Shown here piece after piece: positions 45,622-54,800 of a DNA stretch of 64,000 bases (positions are counted from its first letter, which is position 1; each line of letters begins with the position of its first letter). The notes under the pieces were generated by a model. That model was not told where the DNA came from and ran no database searches. It was given only the letters and a program-made list of their open reading frames with translations. Made by a program: the position numbers and the translations under genes. The stretch comes from Candidatus Poribacteria bacterium (GTDB lineage: Bacteria; Poribacteria; WGA-4E; WGA-3G): the NCBI GenBank assembly GCA_022825825.1, contig JAJDWA010000012.1, positions 1 through 64,000 of the forward strand, in the 5' to 3' direction.

Positions 45622-46866
45622 ATGTCAAATCTTTTTGAGACCCTACAAGAACGGGGCTTCATTCAGCAGTGTACGAATGCAGAGCAGCTTTCCTGCTTAC
45701 TCTCTGAAAATCAAATAACATATTACGTTGGTTTTGATCCAACAGCAGACAGCCTCCATGCTGGTAGTCTTGTGCCGATTATGGCGATGGCACATTTGCA
45801 ACGTGGTGGACACAAACCGATCGCAATCATCGGCGGCGGAACTACGATGATCGGCGATCCGACTGATAAAACTGAGATGCGTTCAATGCTCTCTGCTGAA
45901 CAGATTGAAAAAAATGGAGCAAGCATTCTACAACAACTACAGCGTTACCTTGATTTAGATGATGATACTGCAGGATTTTTTTTGAATAATGCTGAGTGGC
46001 TGCTTTCCCTAAATTATATTGAATTTCTACGCGATATCGGTAAACATTTTCGTGTCAATGAGATGATACGTGCTGAAGGGTATCGGCAGCGGCTTGAACG
46101 CGAGATGGGACTTTCATTCCTTGAATTTAATTACCAATTGCTGCAAGCGTACGATTATCTGTGTCTTTTCCAAAAATACGATTGCGTTCTCCAACTCGGT
46201 GGCGATGACCAGTGGGGTAATATCCTTGCAGGAGTCGATCTGGTGCGTAGGATTGAGGGGAAACGTGTCCACGGTCTGACCTTTCCATTACTTACGACAG
46301 CCGGTGGTGCAAAAATGGGAAAAACAGCCGGTGGTGCTGTCTGGCTCGATTCACATCGAACCTCCCCATACCAATTCTACCAGTATTGGATTAACATTGA
46401 TGACCGCGATGTTGAACGGTTTTTAGCATATTTCACCTTTTTACCGATGGATGAGGTGAAGCGACTTGGCAGCTTGGAACATGATGAAATCCGGGAAGCA
46501 AAAGCCGTGCTTGCATACCAAGCGACGAAACTGGCACACGGAAAAGTTGAAGCAGATAAAGCACAGGAAACATCGCGCGCTGCATTTGGCGGCGGCGGAC
46601 TTGATCTTGATGCAATGCCGACTACTACAATCTCTACAGAACAACTTGATTCAGGTATTCCAATAATGGATTTGTTTCATGAAGTTGGCTTAACCAGTTC
46701 AAAAAGTGAAGCGCGCCGCCTAATTCAACAGGGAGGTGCCTATATCAATGAAAAGCAGTATAAGGCTATAGATGTTATCATTGATGCTGATCTGTTAGAA
46801 GAAAATGCGTTGATGCTGCGTGCAGGCAAAAAACGTTATCACCGCGTTGTGGTTGAAGAGGCGTAG
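45622..46866 (+). CDS. tyrS: Tyrosyl-tRNA synthetase
   Basis: 414 residues, the usual TyrS length. Class-I markers: the HIGH equivalent H46-A-G-S-L in DPTADSLHAGSL, GGGTTMIGDPT, tyrosine pocket QLGGDDQWGNI and the KMSKS equivalent K231-M-G-K-T. The C-terminal about 70 residues form an S4 RNA-binding domain (SKSEARRLIQQGGAYINEKQ). It charges tRNA-Tyr in the cytoplasm. A strong promoter and ribosome-binding site precede it. The sequence is intact. Confidence 0.96.
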   Translation: MSNLFETLQERGFIQQCTNAEQLSCLLSENQITYYVGFDPTADSLHAGSLVPIMAMAHLQRGGHKPIAIIGGGTTMIGDPTDKTEMRSMLSAEQIEKNGASILQQLQRYLDLDDDTAGFFLNNAEWLLSLNYIEFLRDIGKHFRVNEMIRAEGYRQRLEREMGLSFLEFNYQLLQAYDYLCLFQKYDCVLQLGGDDQWGNILAGVDLVRRIEGKRVHGLTFPLLTTAGGAKMGKTAGGAVWLDSHRTSPYQFYQYWINIDDRDVERFLAYFTFLPMDEVKRLGSLEHDEIREAKAVLAYQATKLAHGKVEADKAQETSRAAFGGGGLDLDAMPTTTISTEQLDSGIPIMDLFHEVGLTSSKSEARRLIQQGGAYINEKQYKAIDVIIDADLLEENALMLRAGKKRYHRVVVEEA

Positions 46867-46956
46867 AATCATATAGATGGACAATGCACTCTCTATCTGA
46901 ATAATTGGGTTGTTTAAACTGTTTTGTAAGAAAAAATAAAAAATACAATTAAAAAC

Positions 46957-46986
46957 TTGACTTTACCTTATAAAATGTGTTATCAT
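46957..46986 (+). promoter_or_regulatory. Promoter for the aroF-leuA leader
   Basis: TTGACT (46957-46962), an 18-base spacer and TATCAT (46981-46986). A transcript from about 46993 would carry about 390 bases before aroF, containing the leader peptide and the attenuator hairpin. Confidence 0.6.
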
Positions 46987-47091
46987 ATTGAAAAGTAGTT
47001 TCAATATTTTTAAACGTTTTGTTTGGAATAACGTTTTATAAGGCAAGAAAACGAGAAGGCTTACAACCAAAGAAATTTAGGATATTTTGTG

Positions 47092-47241
47092 ATGCAAAAG
47101 TTTGAACACACGACCACCTCTACAGTACAGACGAGTGGTGCACAGTCTACTCTCATATTTTTACGGGACTATTATTTTACCCTTTGGGCGCTCTTTACGC
47201 TCGGGTTGTTCCCGTTTTTGTACTGCGGCGGTAGGTGGTGA
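47092..47241 (+). CDS. Putative attenuator leader peptide (aromatic- and Leu-rich)
   Basis: A 49-codon frame from ATG 47092 to TGA 47239-47241, with AGGA 9 bases upstream. The second half is loaded with regulated residues: F23, Y27, Y28, F29, W32, F35, F40, F42, Y44 and W49, plus Leu at 21, 24, 31, 34, 37, 39 and 43. The core reads DYYFTLWALFTLG, later LFPFLYCGGRW. The gene stands immediately before a hairpin terminator and the aroF and leuA genes, which make aromatic amino acids and leucine. That is the layout of a ribosome-mediated attenuator. A small hydrophobic membrane peptide is the alternative reading. Confidence 0.7.
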   Translation: MQKFEHTTTSTVQTSGAQSTLIFLRDYYFTLWALFTLGLFPFLYCGGRW

Positions 47242-47293
47242 TAGTTTGTAAGCACTCATGAAAAAGTTTTAATCGATCTCATACATCACTACC
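47113..47293 (+). promoter_or_regulatory. Mutually exclusive leader pairings before aroF
   Basis: Two alternative helices can be read. In one, ACCACCT and CAGTAC (47113-47128) pair with GTACTG and AGGTGGT (47220-47239). In the other, GGTGGTGAT (47234-47242) pairs with ATCACTACC (47285-47293), nine pairs with one G-U. The second overlaps the first three bases of the terminator's left arm, so it could act as antiterminator. Pairings were found by eye, without energy calculation. Confidence 0.5.
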
Positions 47294-47330
47294 CAGCGTC
47301 GATAACAATTCGATGGTGGGTTATTTTTTT
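47291..47330 (+). terminator. Attenuator terminator upstream of aroF
   Basis: ACCCAGCGTCGA (47291-47302) and TCGATGGTGGGT (47310-47321) form a 12-position stem with one mismatch and one G-U wobble around a 7-base loop, followed by TATTTTTTT. It lies between the leader peptide and aroF on the coding strand. Confidence 0.75.
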
Positions 47331-47385
47331 AGTAATCATCTACATTGACTTGAAACAGAGTTATTGTCGGAGGGAATTGATAACC

Positions 47386-48402
47386 ATGGTAATCGTTACC
47401 AAAACGGATGCAACACCCGATCAGATTGACGCAATTGTCAAACGGATTGAGAGTGTAGGGTTGAAAGCACAGATTTCAACTGGCGAACAACGCACCGTCA
47501 TCGGTGTAATAGGAGATAAAACATTGCTTGGCGATATTCCGATGGAGTCAATGTCGGGCGTTGAAAGGACAATGCCGATCACTGCCCCATATAAATTAGC
47601 AAGCCGCCAATTTCGGGATGAACCGACTGTTATCTCTACGAACGGGACGAAAATTGGAGGACGGAAGTTAGCAGTTATGGCGGGCCCTTGTGCAGTTGAG
47701 AGCACTGAACAGATTGTAACTATTGCAAAACTGGTAAAAAAGGCGGGCGCCGGTTTTATTAGAGGTGGCGCGTTTAAACCTCGCACAGGCCCCTATAGTT
47801 TCCAAGGCTTCGGAGCAGATGCATTGCAAATGCTGGTCGCAGCCAAAGAAGAAACTGGCTTGGGTATCGTTACAGAGGTCATGACTCCCCATGAAGTTGA
47901 ACTTGTCGGAGAATATACGGACATATTTCAACTCGGCACGCGGAATATGACAAACTTCTATCTACTGCGTGAAGTTGGCCGCGCACGTAAACCTGTTATT
48001 CTGAAGCGCGGGATGTCCTCAACAATTGAAGAATGGCTGCTTGCTGCGGAATACATCCTTTCCGAAGGGAATCCTGATGTTATTCTTTGCGAGCGAGGTA
48101 TCCGCACCTTTGAAACCCACACGCGTAACACACTGGACCTCAACGCAGTTCCCGTTGTTCACGAATTAAGCCATCTCCCCATCGTCGTTGACCCGAGCCA
48201 CGGTACTGGTATCCGCAGTTTAGTGTGCGATATGACGAAAGCATCCGTTGCATCTGGTGCAGACGGGCTGTTATTGGAAGTACATCATGACCCAGATAAC
48301 TCTATGACAGGTGATGGTGCGCAATCTCTGTTTCCCGATCAATTTGAGACACTCATGCAAGAACTAAAACCGATTGCAATCGCTGTTGGGCGTGAAATAT
48401 AA
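47386..48402 (+). CDS. aroF: 3-deoxy-7-phosphoheptulonate synthase (DAHP synthase), ferredoxin-like-domain type
   Basis: About 338 residues from ATG 47386, chosen because the product then begins MVIVTKTDATPDQIDAIVKR, the normal start of the N-terminal ferredoxin-like regulatory domain; a TTG at 47350 would add twelve residues. GGAGG lies 12 bases upstream. Catalytic-domain markers: AVMAGPCAVESTEQI, GGAFKPRTGPYSFQGFG, QLGTRNMTNFYLLREVG and PIVVDPSHGTGIR. It condenses PEP and erythrose 4-phosphate, the first step to Phe, Tyr and Trp. The N-terminal domain is the type that binds Tyr/Phe as feedback inhibitor in relatives. It probably shares a transcript with leuA, 81 bases on. Confidence 0.94.
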   Translation: MVIVTKTDATPDQIDAIVKRIESVGLKAQISTGEQRTVIGVIGDKTLLGDIPMESMSGVERTMPITAPYKLASRQFRDEPTVISTNGTKIGGRKLAVMAGPCAVESTEQIVTIAKLVKKAGAGFIRGGAFKPRTGPYSFQGFGADALQMLVAAKEETGLGIVTEVMTPHEVELVGEYTDIFQLGTRNMTNFYLLREVGRARKPVILKRGMSSTIEEWLLAAEYILSEGNPDVILCERGIRTFETHTRNTLDLNAVPVVHELSHLPIVVDPSHGTGIRSLVCDMTKASVASGADGLLLEVHHDPDNSMTGDGAQSLFPDQFETLMQELKPIAIAVGREI

Positions 48403-48483
48403 GTGACAAAGTGAATTCTAACTTAAGTCCATTGTGAAGTGATTTAACTTACAATGACGGGTACCTTTTTGGAGGAAATAACC

Positions 48484-50037
48484 GTGGACGATTTTGAAAC
48501 TAACCAAGAAAAGGTTTATATTTTTGATACAACACTCCGAGATGCGGAGCAAACTCCCGGAGCCGCTCTCGGCATTGAAGAAAAATTGGAGATTGCCAAG
48601 CACCTTGCGAAATTAAATGTTGATGTCATTGAAGCTGGTTTTCCAATTTCGTCACCGGGTGATTTTGATGCCGTTCAACGCATCGCTAACGAGGTGAAGG
48701 GACCCGAAATTTGCGCACTTTCACGCGTTGTCGAAAAGGATATTACGGCAGCATGGAAAGCGATTCAGGATGCTCCCCGTGCCCGTATCCATACATTTGT
48801 TGGTACATCAACTATCCACATGGAACGCATCACTCGCACAACACCAGAGAGAACTCTTGAAATGGCGGTAGATGCGGTTACTTATGCAAAAAGTTTGTGT
48901 GCAGATCATCCGGATGCTACCGTTGAGTTTTCACCGATGGACGCAGGCAGAACAGAATTGGCATATCTGTACGAGGTAGTTGAAGCCACTATTGCCGCAG
49001 GAGCAACCGTAGTCAATATTCCTGAAACTGTGGGATGGACAGTGCCTGCTGAATTTGGTGGTCTCATTGCAGGCATCAAGGAAAATGTCTCAAATATTAA
49101 TGATGCCATTATTAGTGTTCACTGCCATAACGATTTAGGGTTGGCTGTGGCAAATAGTCTTGTAGCTATTGAACAGGGCGCACGGCAGGTAGAGTGCACT
49201 ATCAATGGGCTTGGTGAACGTGCGGGAAACACTTCACTTGAAGAGGTGGTCATGGCAATCCGAACCCGACGTGATTACTTTAAAGCGTATTACACCGATA
49301 TTAATGCCAAAGAGATTGTTCCTATCAGTAGACGTGTAAGTCGCACGATGGGTATTCCTGTGCAACCGAATAAGGCGATTGTCGGTGAAAACGCTTTTGC
49401 CCACAGTTCAGGAATCCATCAAGATGGGATTATTAAGTCGCGTGTGACTTTTGAAATCATTGACCCGAAAGAGATCGGTTGGCAAACGAGCCAGATAATT
49501 CTCAGTCCACGTTCTGGACGGAACGCCTTGAAACATCGTCTCAGCGAACTCGGATATGAACTGGATTCGGAGCAATTAGAGAAGGTTTATGAAAGATTCC
49601 TCCGCGTTGCAGATAAGAAAAAAGCTGTTCATGATGCCGATCTTGAGGCAATCATGAGCGATGAGATTCGTACCGTCCCTGCCACCTTTGAACTTGACTA
49701 CATTCAAGTTGTTAGTGGGACAAAGATTTCACCGACAACCACCGTCGGTATCCGTACGGAGGATGGAATAGTTGAAGATGCTTCCACCGGCGATGGCCCT
49801 GTGGACGCAGCCTTTAAGGCAATTAATCAAATTGTCAAAATCAAACTGAACTTAATTGATTATCAAATACGTTCGGTAACGGAAGGCGAAGACGCCATCG
49901 GTGAGGTTACGTTGAAGGTGCAGGACAATGGGCACGTCATCACAGGACACGGTGCGAGTACGGATATTATTGAGGCAAGTGCCAAGGCGTATATCCATGC
50001 TGTAAATAAATTGATTCAACTCCGTTCAGAGGGATAG
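48484..50037 (+). CDS. leuA: 2-isopropylmalate synthase
   Basis: About 517 residues. GTG 48484 is preferred because GGAGGA ends 7 bases upstream; the in-frame ATG at 48454 has no ribosome-binding site. The DRE-TIM barrel has YIFDTTLRDAEQTPGAALG, VIEAGFPISSPGDF, SVHCHNDLGLAVANSL with the metal-binding histidines, and CTINGLGERAGNTSLEEV. The C-terminal about 130 residues form the LeuA allosteric domain, which binds leucine in the family. It commits 2-ketoisovalerate to leucine synthesis. Pairing with aroF under one leader rich in Leu and aromatic codons suggests joint control. A bidirectional terminator follows. Confidence 0.94.
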   Translation: MDDFETNQEKVYIFDTTLRDAEQTPGAALGIEEKLEIAKHLAKLNVDVIEAGFPISSPGDFDAVQRIANEVKGPEICALSRVVEKDITAAWKAIQDAPRARIHTFVGTSTIHMERITRTTPERTLEMAVDAVTYAKSLCADHPDATVEFSPMDAGRTELAYLYEVVEATIAAGATVVNIPETVGWTVPAEFGGLIAGIKENVSNINDAIISVHCHNDLGLAVANSLVAIEQGARQVECTINGLGERAGNTSLEEVVMAIRTRRDYFKAYYTDINAKEIVPISRRVSRTMGIPVQPNKAIVGENAFAHSSGIHQDGIIKSRVTFEIIDPKEIGWQTSQIILSPRSGRNALKHRLSELGYELDSEQLEKVYERFLRVADKKKAVHDADLEAIMSDEIRTVPATFELDYIQVVSGTKISPTTTVGIRTEDGIVEDASTGDGPVDAAFKAINQIVKIKLNLIDYQIRSVTEGEDAIGEVTLKVQDNGHVITGHGASTDIIEASAKAYIHAVNKLIQLRSEG

Positions 50038-50129
50038 GATTCATCACAACAATTAAACTTAAAGGACAAGAGGCTTTCACAAAAAGTTTTAATCTCTATG
50101 TCGGTTTTCCAGTGTTGTTGTGATATAAC

Positions 50130-50166
50130 AAAAAGGCAAATAACCTTTCCTGTTACTTGCCTTTTT
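50130..50166. terminator. Bidirectional intrinsic terminator between leuA and cassette B
   Basis: AAAAAGGCAAATAAC (50130-50144) and GTTACTTGCCTTTTT (50152-50166) pair with one mismatch around a 7-base loop. The T-run at the right end serves leuA; on the other strand the complement of the A-run serves the minus-strand gene ending at 50196. Confidence 0.9.
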
Positions 50167-50195
50167 GTTGGTGTACGTTAGTTATAACGGACATC

Positions 50196-50642
50196 TTAGT
50201 AAGGATAACCCAGTCCCATATAGTTTATTTCGCCCTTTCTAGATGTCTGATCCCAAATACGATATGCACCAACCCACAAGACACCATCAACAGATACAAG
50301 GTGGTAATGATCGCCGACGATTGCAATTGCACGACAGCCGTTGTTAAAATAATCTATATGCCTATCTTTTCGTGTTGGGATATAACTTAGCAAAGGTGCA
50401 AAGGAAGATTTATACGTCTTCGCAGATACTTCATAAAACCCATAACGGTACCAGTGCGCTGCGGCTAACGCATGAACATGTGCCCGTGTAGTGGACCAAA
50501 AAACACTTCCGATACGAATGGTTGACCGGGTGATTTCTCCATGGGATTCCCCATGCAAACTTGATGGCAAATCACTGTTTTGAGGAAAATCTGCTGATTC
50601 ACCAAGCTGTGTTGATATACCTATTACCACAGAAATTATCAA
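50196..50642 (-). CDS. Small secreted protein, second gene of cassette B (start region apparently frameshifted)
   Basis: 148 codons from a TTG at 50642; the visible frame opens inside a hydrophobic stretch. The natural start appears to be the ATG at 50694, behind AAGGAG overlapping the upstream stop, but it runs to a stop after ten codons. Removing one A from the five-A run (plus-strand T-run 50684-50688) joins it to this frame and gives a complete signal peptide (MNKTVQYNIIKLFAVLILII, then SVVIGIS). The mature protein (ALAAAHWYRYGFYEVSAKTY, DYFNNGCRAIAIVGDHYH, VLWVGAYRIWDQ) matches no family I recognise. Either the gene is broken or the assembly has a homopolymer error. Confidence 0.6.
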   Translation of the reverse strand: MIISVVIGISTQLGESADFPQNSDLPSSLHGESHGEITRSTIRIGSVFWSTTRAHVHALAAAHWYRYGFYEVSAKTYKSSFAPLLSYIPTRKDRHIDYFNNGCRAIAIVGDHYHLVSVDGVLWVGAYRIWDQTSRKGEINYMGLGYPY

Positions 50643-50697
50643 TATTAAAACAGCAAATAACTTAATAATATTGTATTGGACTGTTTTTGTTCATTTT

Positions 50698-51471
50698 TTA
50701 CTCCTTATAAGGTAGACCCAGGAATTGATACGGATCAATTCCTGTAGACTCTATATCTAAAATACGAAGGTGATCTGGTGGGTTATCGGATAAAAAGTCA
50801 TGTGCGTCAAAAACAACCTGAGGTCCTGATATTAACCGGGTAGGATATCGCTTCATTGTTCCATCAGGCATCCGCGTTTCGCCATAAAGAACATAGACGG
50901 TGTTGTCATAGTGAGGATAAATTTTGTCGTTATAGGTACTTCCGCTACCATGGAAACTTTTATCACCCTCTGTCCATAATTTAATAAGAACGCGTTCTAT
51001 GAGTTCAATATTTTTGAGAGCATGGTCAGGAAGATTTGCTTGCCTATCAGGGTCATTCCAACTGAGAGCCGCTGGAAAACCCAACGGGACTTCCGGATAC
51101 TCTCCAAATCCAAACGGTGAAACACGAACATTTTCTTTTGTTTCTTCAAAAGTTTTTGATAAAAGTGCTTTAGTACTTTTGACTTTTGTGTCATCTGATA
51201 CTGAGTCGAAAACGTTAACGGTTCCCTTGGAGGTTGTAGGGTTTTCAGTTTTCGACTCGTCTGCAACAATGTTAGATTTTTCCTCTGGTTGGGTAATTCC
51301 TCGAGTTTTTTGGGAGGCTGTATATCGGCGGGCGTATTCTCTGGATGCCCTCTCCTGCTGCCGGTATGGCTCCGTATCGTACTGATACCAAAGGTAGCAT
51401 CCAAGGGAAAAGAGAAATAGAAACCCTATACCACTGCAAAACCATAGATTAGTGAAAAATTTTCGTAACAT
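50698..51471 (-). CDS. Single-pass membrane protein, first gene of cassette B (paralogue of 37876-38556)
   Basis: 257 residues. A membrane helix lies at about 10-30 (FCSGIGFLFLFSLGCYLWYQ), followed by YDTEPYRQQERASREYARRY. A Thr/Ser/Lys linker leads to the conserved part: VSPFGFGEYPEVP, a central LIKLWTEGDK, PPDHLRILD and the C-terminus GIDPYQFLGLPYKE. The same landmarks in the same order occur in the cassette A protein. The secreted partner gene follows immediately, with AAGGAG straddling the stop. No domain is recognised; a membrane-anchored exported protein is the safest reading. Confidence 0.7.
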   Translation of the reverse strand: MLRKFFTNLWFCSGIGFLFLFSLGCYLWYQYDTEPYRQQERASREYARRYTASQKTRGITQPEEKSNIVADESKTENPTTSKGTVNVFDSVSDDTKVKSTKALLSKTFEETKENVRVSPFGFGEYPEVPLGFPAALSWNDPDRQANLPDHALKNIELIERVLIKLWTEGDKSFHGSGSTYNDKIYPHYDNTVYVLYGETRMPDGTMKRYPTRLISGPQVVFDAHDFLSDNPPDHLRILDIESTGIDPYQFLGLPYKE

Positions 51472-51691
51472 ATTTCTGCCTCAATAGATGTAAGACCCTC
51501 GCGAAGTGTCAGTTAAAATGTGATTTTGTAACGGTTTTTAAGACAATTGTGAGTGTTAGTGCTCAAACGTTTGAGACTACATTCAAAATAATTGTAAGCA
51601 ATTTTCGTGCCAATATTTGCAAGTGACGTCCTGCATTGATATGTAGCGAGGTATTTACACATGGAAGCTGCTTTCTTCTATTTTTCTTTTT

Positions 51692-51828
51692 TATAGTAGA
51701 GATTAGAATTAACGCTACATTCCTAAATTGTAGGAGGGAACTCCGATTCCCGACTAACAGTGGTTTGGTCGCGATTCGGAGATCGCTCCTACAGAATATA
51801 TGTCCACTTATTTACATAATTTACTATA
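51692..51828. repeat. MITE-like element with REP pair in a 397-bp gap
   Basis: TATAGTAGAGATT (51692) faces AATTTACTATA (51818-51828), sharing the TATAGTA edge. Inside is an imperfect GTAG pair: GTAGGAGGGAACTCCGATTC (51730) facing GATTCGGAGATCGCTCCTAC (51773-51792). The rest of the gap between cassette B and GlnE (51472-51691 and 51829-51868) shows nothing I can name. Confidence 0.55.
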
Positions 51829-51868
51829 ATCTTCATACAGATTGTACTCCACAAGTAGCAACTTAGGT

Positions 51869-54800
51869 TTAATTAACGAGAAGTTCATTGAAAAGTGCGC
51901 GGGTCTTCTCTGTCCACTTTCCATAATCCTGCAAAAATGCTTCCACAATAGGCACTTCTTCGGTTTCGACGTATCCGAGGCGCCGTGCTAATTGTGTCAA
52001 TTCTGCCCGATTTGTAGGCAACGCATCTAACGCGCGGTCGTGAACAATCCGTAACGCGTTTTCCACACGCCGAAGAAATTTGTACGCCTCTGATAATCCT
52101 TTGCGCTGTACCTCTGTCAGAACATCAATAGCATGTAATCTGTCAATTGCAAGGAGTGTATTAGCGACACGGACAGAGGGTGTCTCAGTTCCGTGGATAA
52201 GTTGCAGCGTCTGCACAGCAAATTCAATATCAACAAGTCCACCATATCCTGATTTTACATTAGCAGCAGGTCTTTGAACTTTGCCACTACGTCTGCGTCG
52301 TGGTTTTGTTTTTTGGGTAGCTTGCGCTTCTTTTCGTTGGCGTGTCCGCACAATCTCAGCAACATTTTCAGAGATGAGTGGTTGCTTATAGCAAAAGGCA
52401 TGTGCAATATCCATAAATTGGTTTCCCAACCCTTCTACATCTCCTGCTACGACGCGTGCGCGTGTGAGTGCCTGTCGTTCCCAGATTTCTGCGGTGTTGT
52501 CATAGTAATTCTGATACCCCTTCAGCGGCAATGCTATAGCACCGCCTGTGCCGTAGGGACGGAGTCGTAGATCAAGCTCATAAATACTCATGCCGTGATC
52601 CCCGCTGAGCTGCTTTACTAACTCCAAACCGAGGATAGAGAAGTATTCTGAATTGGGCATTCCGTTTGTTGTCTTTCCGTCCGCCGTGTAGACACACATC
52701 ACATCTAAATCTGAGCTAAAGTTAAGTTCCCGTCCTCCAAATTTGCCCATTGCGATGATGGCAAACGTCGCGGGTATTTCGTCATCAGTCATTGGGATAC
52801 CGTGTTCTTCGCGTAACTGAACGTCGATCTGTGGATAGATAGCTTGCAGGATCGCTTCGGCTAAATCGGAGAGTTCTTCGGTCGTCGTAGGGAGATCAGC
52901 ATTGCCGAGAATGTTTCGTAAGGCGATACGCCAAATCTCATCGTTCTTGTAACGCCTGAGTGATCTCAGTATGTGAGCATCGGATGTATCCGAAAGGAGT
53001 TGTCCAACCTCTTCATGTTTTTGGGCAAGTGTTTTCGGGGATTCGGTAAAGGTAGGCACTGTCAACAGGTCAAACAATTCGGGGCTTGCAATCAACAAAT
53101 CTGCCAAGTAAAGGCTTGAACCACAAACACTGGTGAGTGCTTCAAGTGCCTCTTGTCTTTCCATGAACATCGTGTAGTAGCTGCTGCGTGCGCCAACTTT
53201 CGCGGCAAATGCGTCAAAATAGCGAAGTGCCATATCTGGATCGGGGGCTGCGCTTAAACATTTCAAGAGAGTCGGGGCGAGTTTGAAGAAAGTCCGTCTA
53301 ACTGCGGGGGAAAACTGCTGTCCGTCGGTACCATTAGCAAGTTGTCGTAGTAAGCGATGTGCTTCGCGTACATTCTCAAAACCGAACTTGCCCAATTGCG
53401 TCTGAATCTCTTCAGGGTCATCTTGGCTAAGTAGCACAGCTATATCTAATTGATCCGGTTCCCGGACGTTCATCACTTTTTCAAAAATCTCACGAACCCG
53501 TGCTTTATGCATTCGGTAATCTTGCCGAAATGTTTCAAGCGGAGTATCATAGTATCTCAAACGTCGGGCGAACTGAATTTCTTCATCTTCCTTTGCTGGG
53601 ACCGAATACCGTTGTTGGTCTGCTTCAATTTGTATGCTGTTTTCAACCCTTCGTAAAAACCGATAGGCATCTGATAAGGCATCAGCGTCTTCTACGTCCA
53701 AAAGCTCGTTAGCCTTCAACGCTTCAAGTGTCTCCAACGTATTTTGCGAACAGAGTGACTTTCGCTGCCCACCATGAATCATCTGCAAGCACTGAACAGT
53801 AAATTCAATATCCCGAATAGCACCTGGACCGAGTTTGACATGTTTTTCAAGGTCTACCCTCTCTCCTACGAGCCGTTCTTCTATGCGTGCTTTTGTATTG
53901 CGAATGTCTACCTTAATTTCATTAAGCGTTACACCGTCTAAATAGCGTTGATATACAAACGGCTGAATCATGCGGATAAATTCATCTCCAAATGCCATAT
54001 CCCCCGCGACAGGACGTGCTTTAATCAGAGCCTGACGTTCCCATAAATCACCCCAACCTTCATAATAACTTTCGTAACTTTCCATAGAACGGATGATGAC
54101 GCCAGCGCTGCTCTCAGGTCGCAAACGAATATCCACACGAAACACATAGCCTTCTACCGTTACTTCGCTCATCGCCTTAATTAAAAACTCGCACAAACGT
54201 GCGTAATATTCGCTATTATCAATGCCTTTATCGGTCTGTCCTTCGTCTGAGTAAACAAAGATTAGATCTATATCAGAACTAAAGTTGAGTTCATATCCCC
54301 CAAATTTCCCCATGCCGATAACAGCAAAGCGGCAAGGATCTGTGCCTTCTTCATTGAGCGGAGTACCAAACTTCGGCGTCATTACCTGATCACAACCAAT
54401 TTTATAGCAGTGTTGTAATGTTGCTTCTGCCAAATTACTCATCTCCATGGTTGTGGTTTCAACGGCTGTTACTTGGAGCAAGTCGCGTAGTGCGATGCGG
54501 AGGCTTTCGCGACGCTTGTATCGTCTAATTATCCGAAGTTTCTGATCAAGGTCCCTATATCTGCTGAGTGCCGCGGAAAGTTCATCGGACATTTGTTCAC
54601 GGGTCTTTGGCGTGTCCATCACGTTTGCATCAATGATGTCGTAAAAGTAGATCGGGTTGCGAATCAGAATATCGGATAGATATGAGGATGCTCCGAAACT
54701 GAGCATCACAGTTTGCATCAGAAACGGTGCATCCCGCAAAAGTTCATAAATCCACTTTCGACTAAACGTTACGAGTGCGAAACGTGAGAAATTATTTAAA

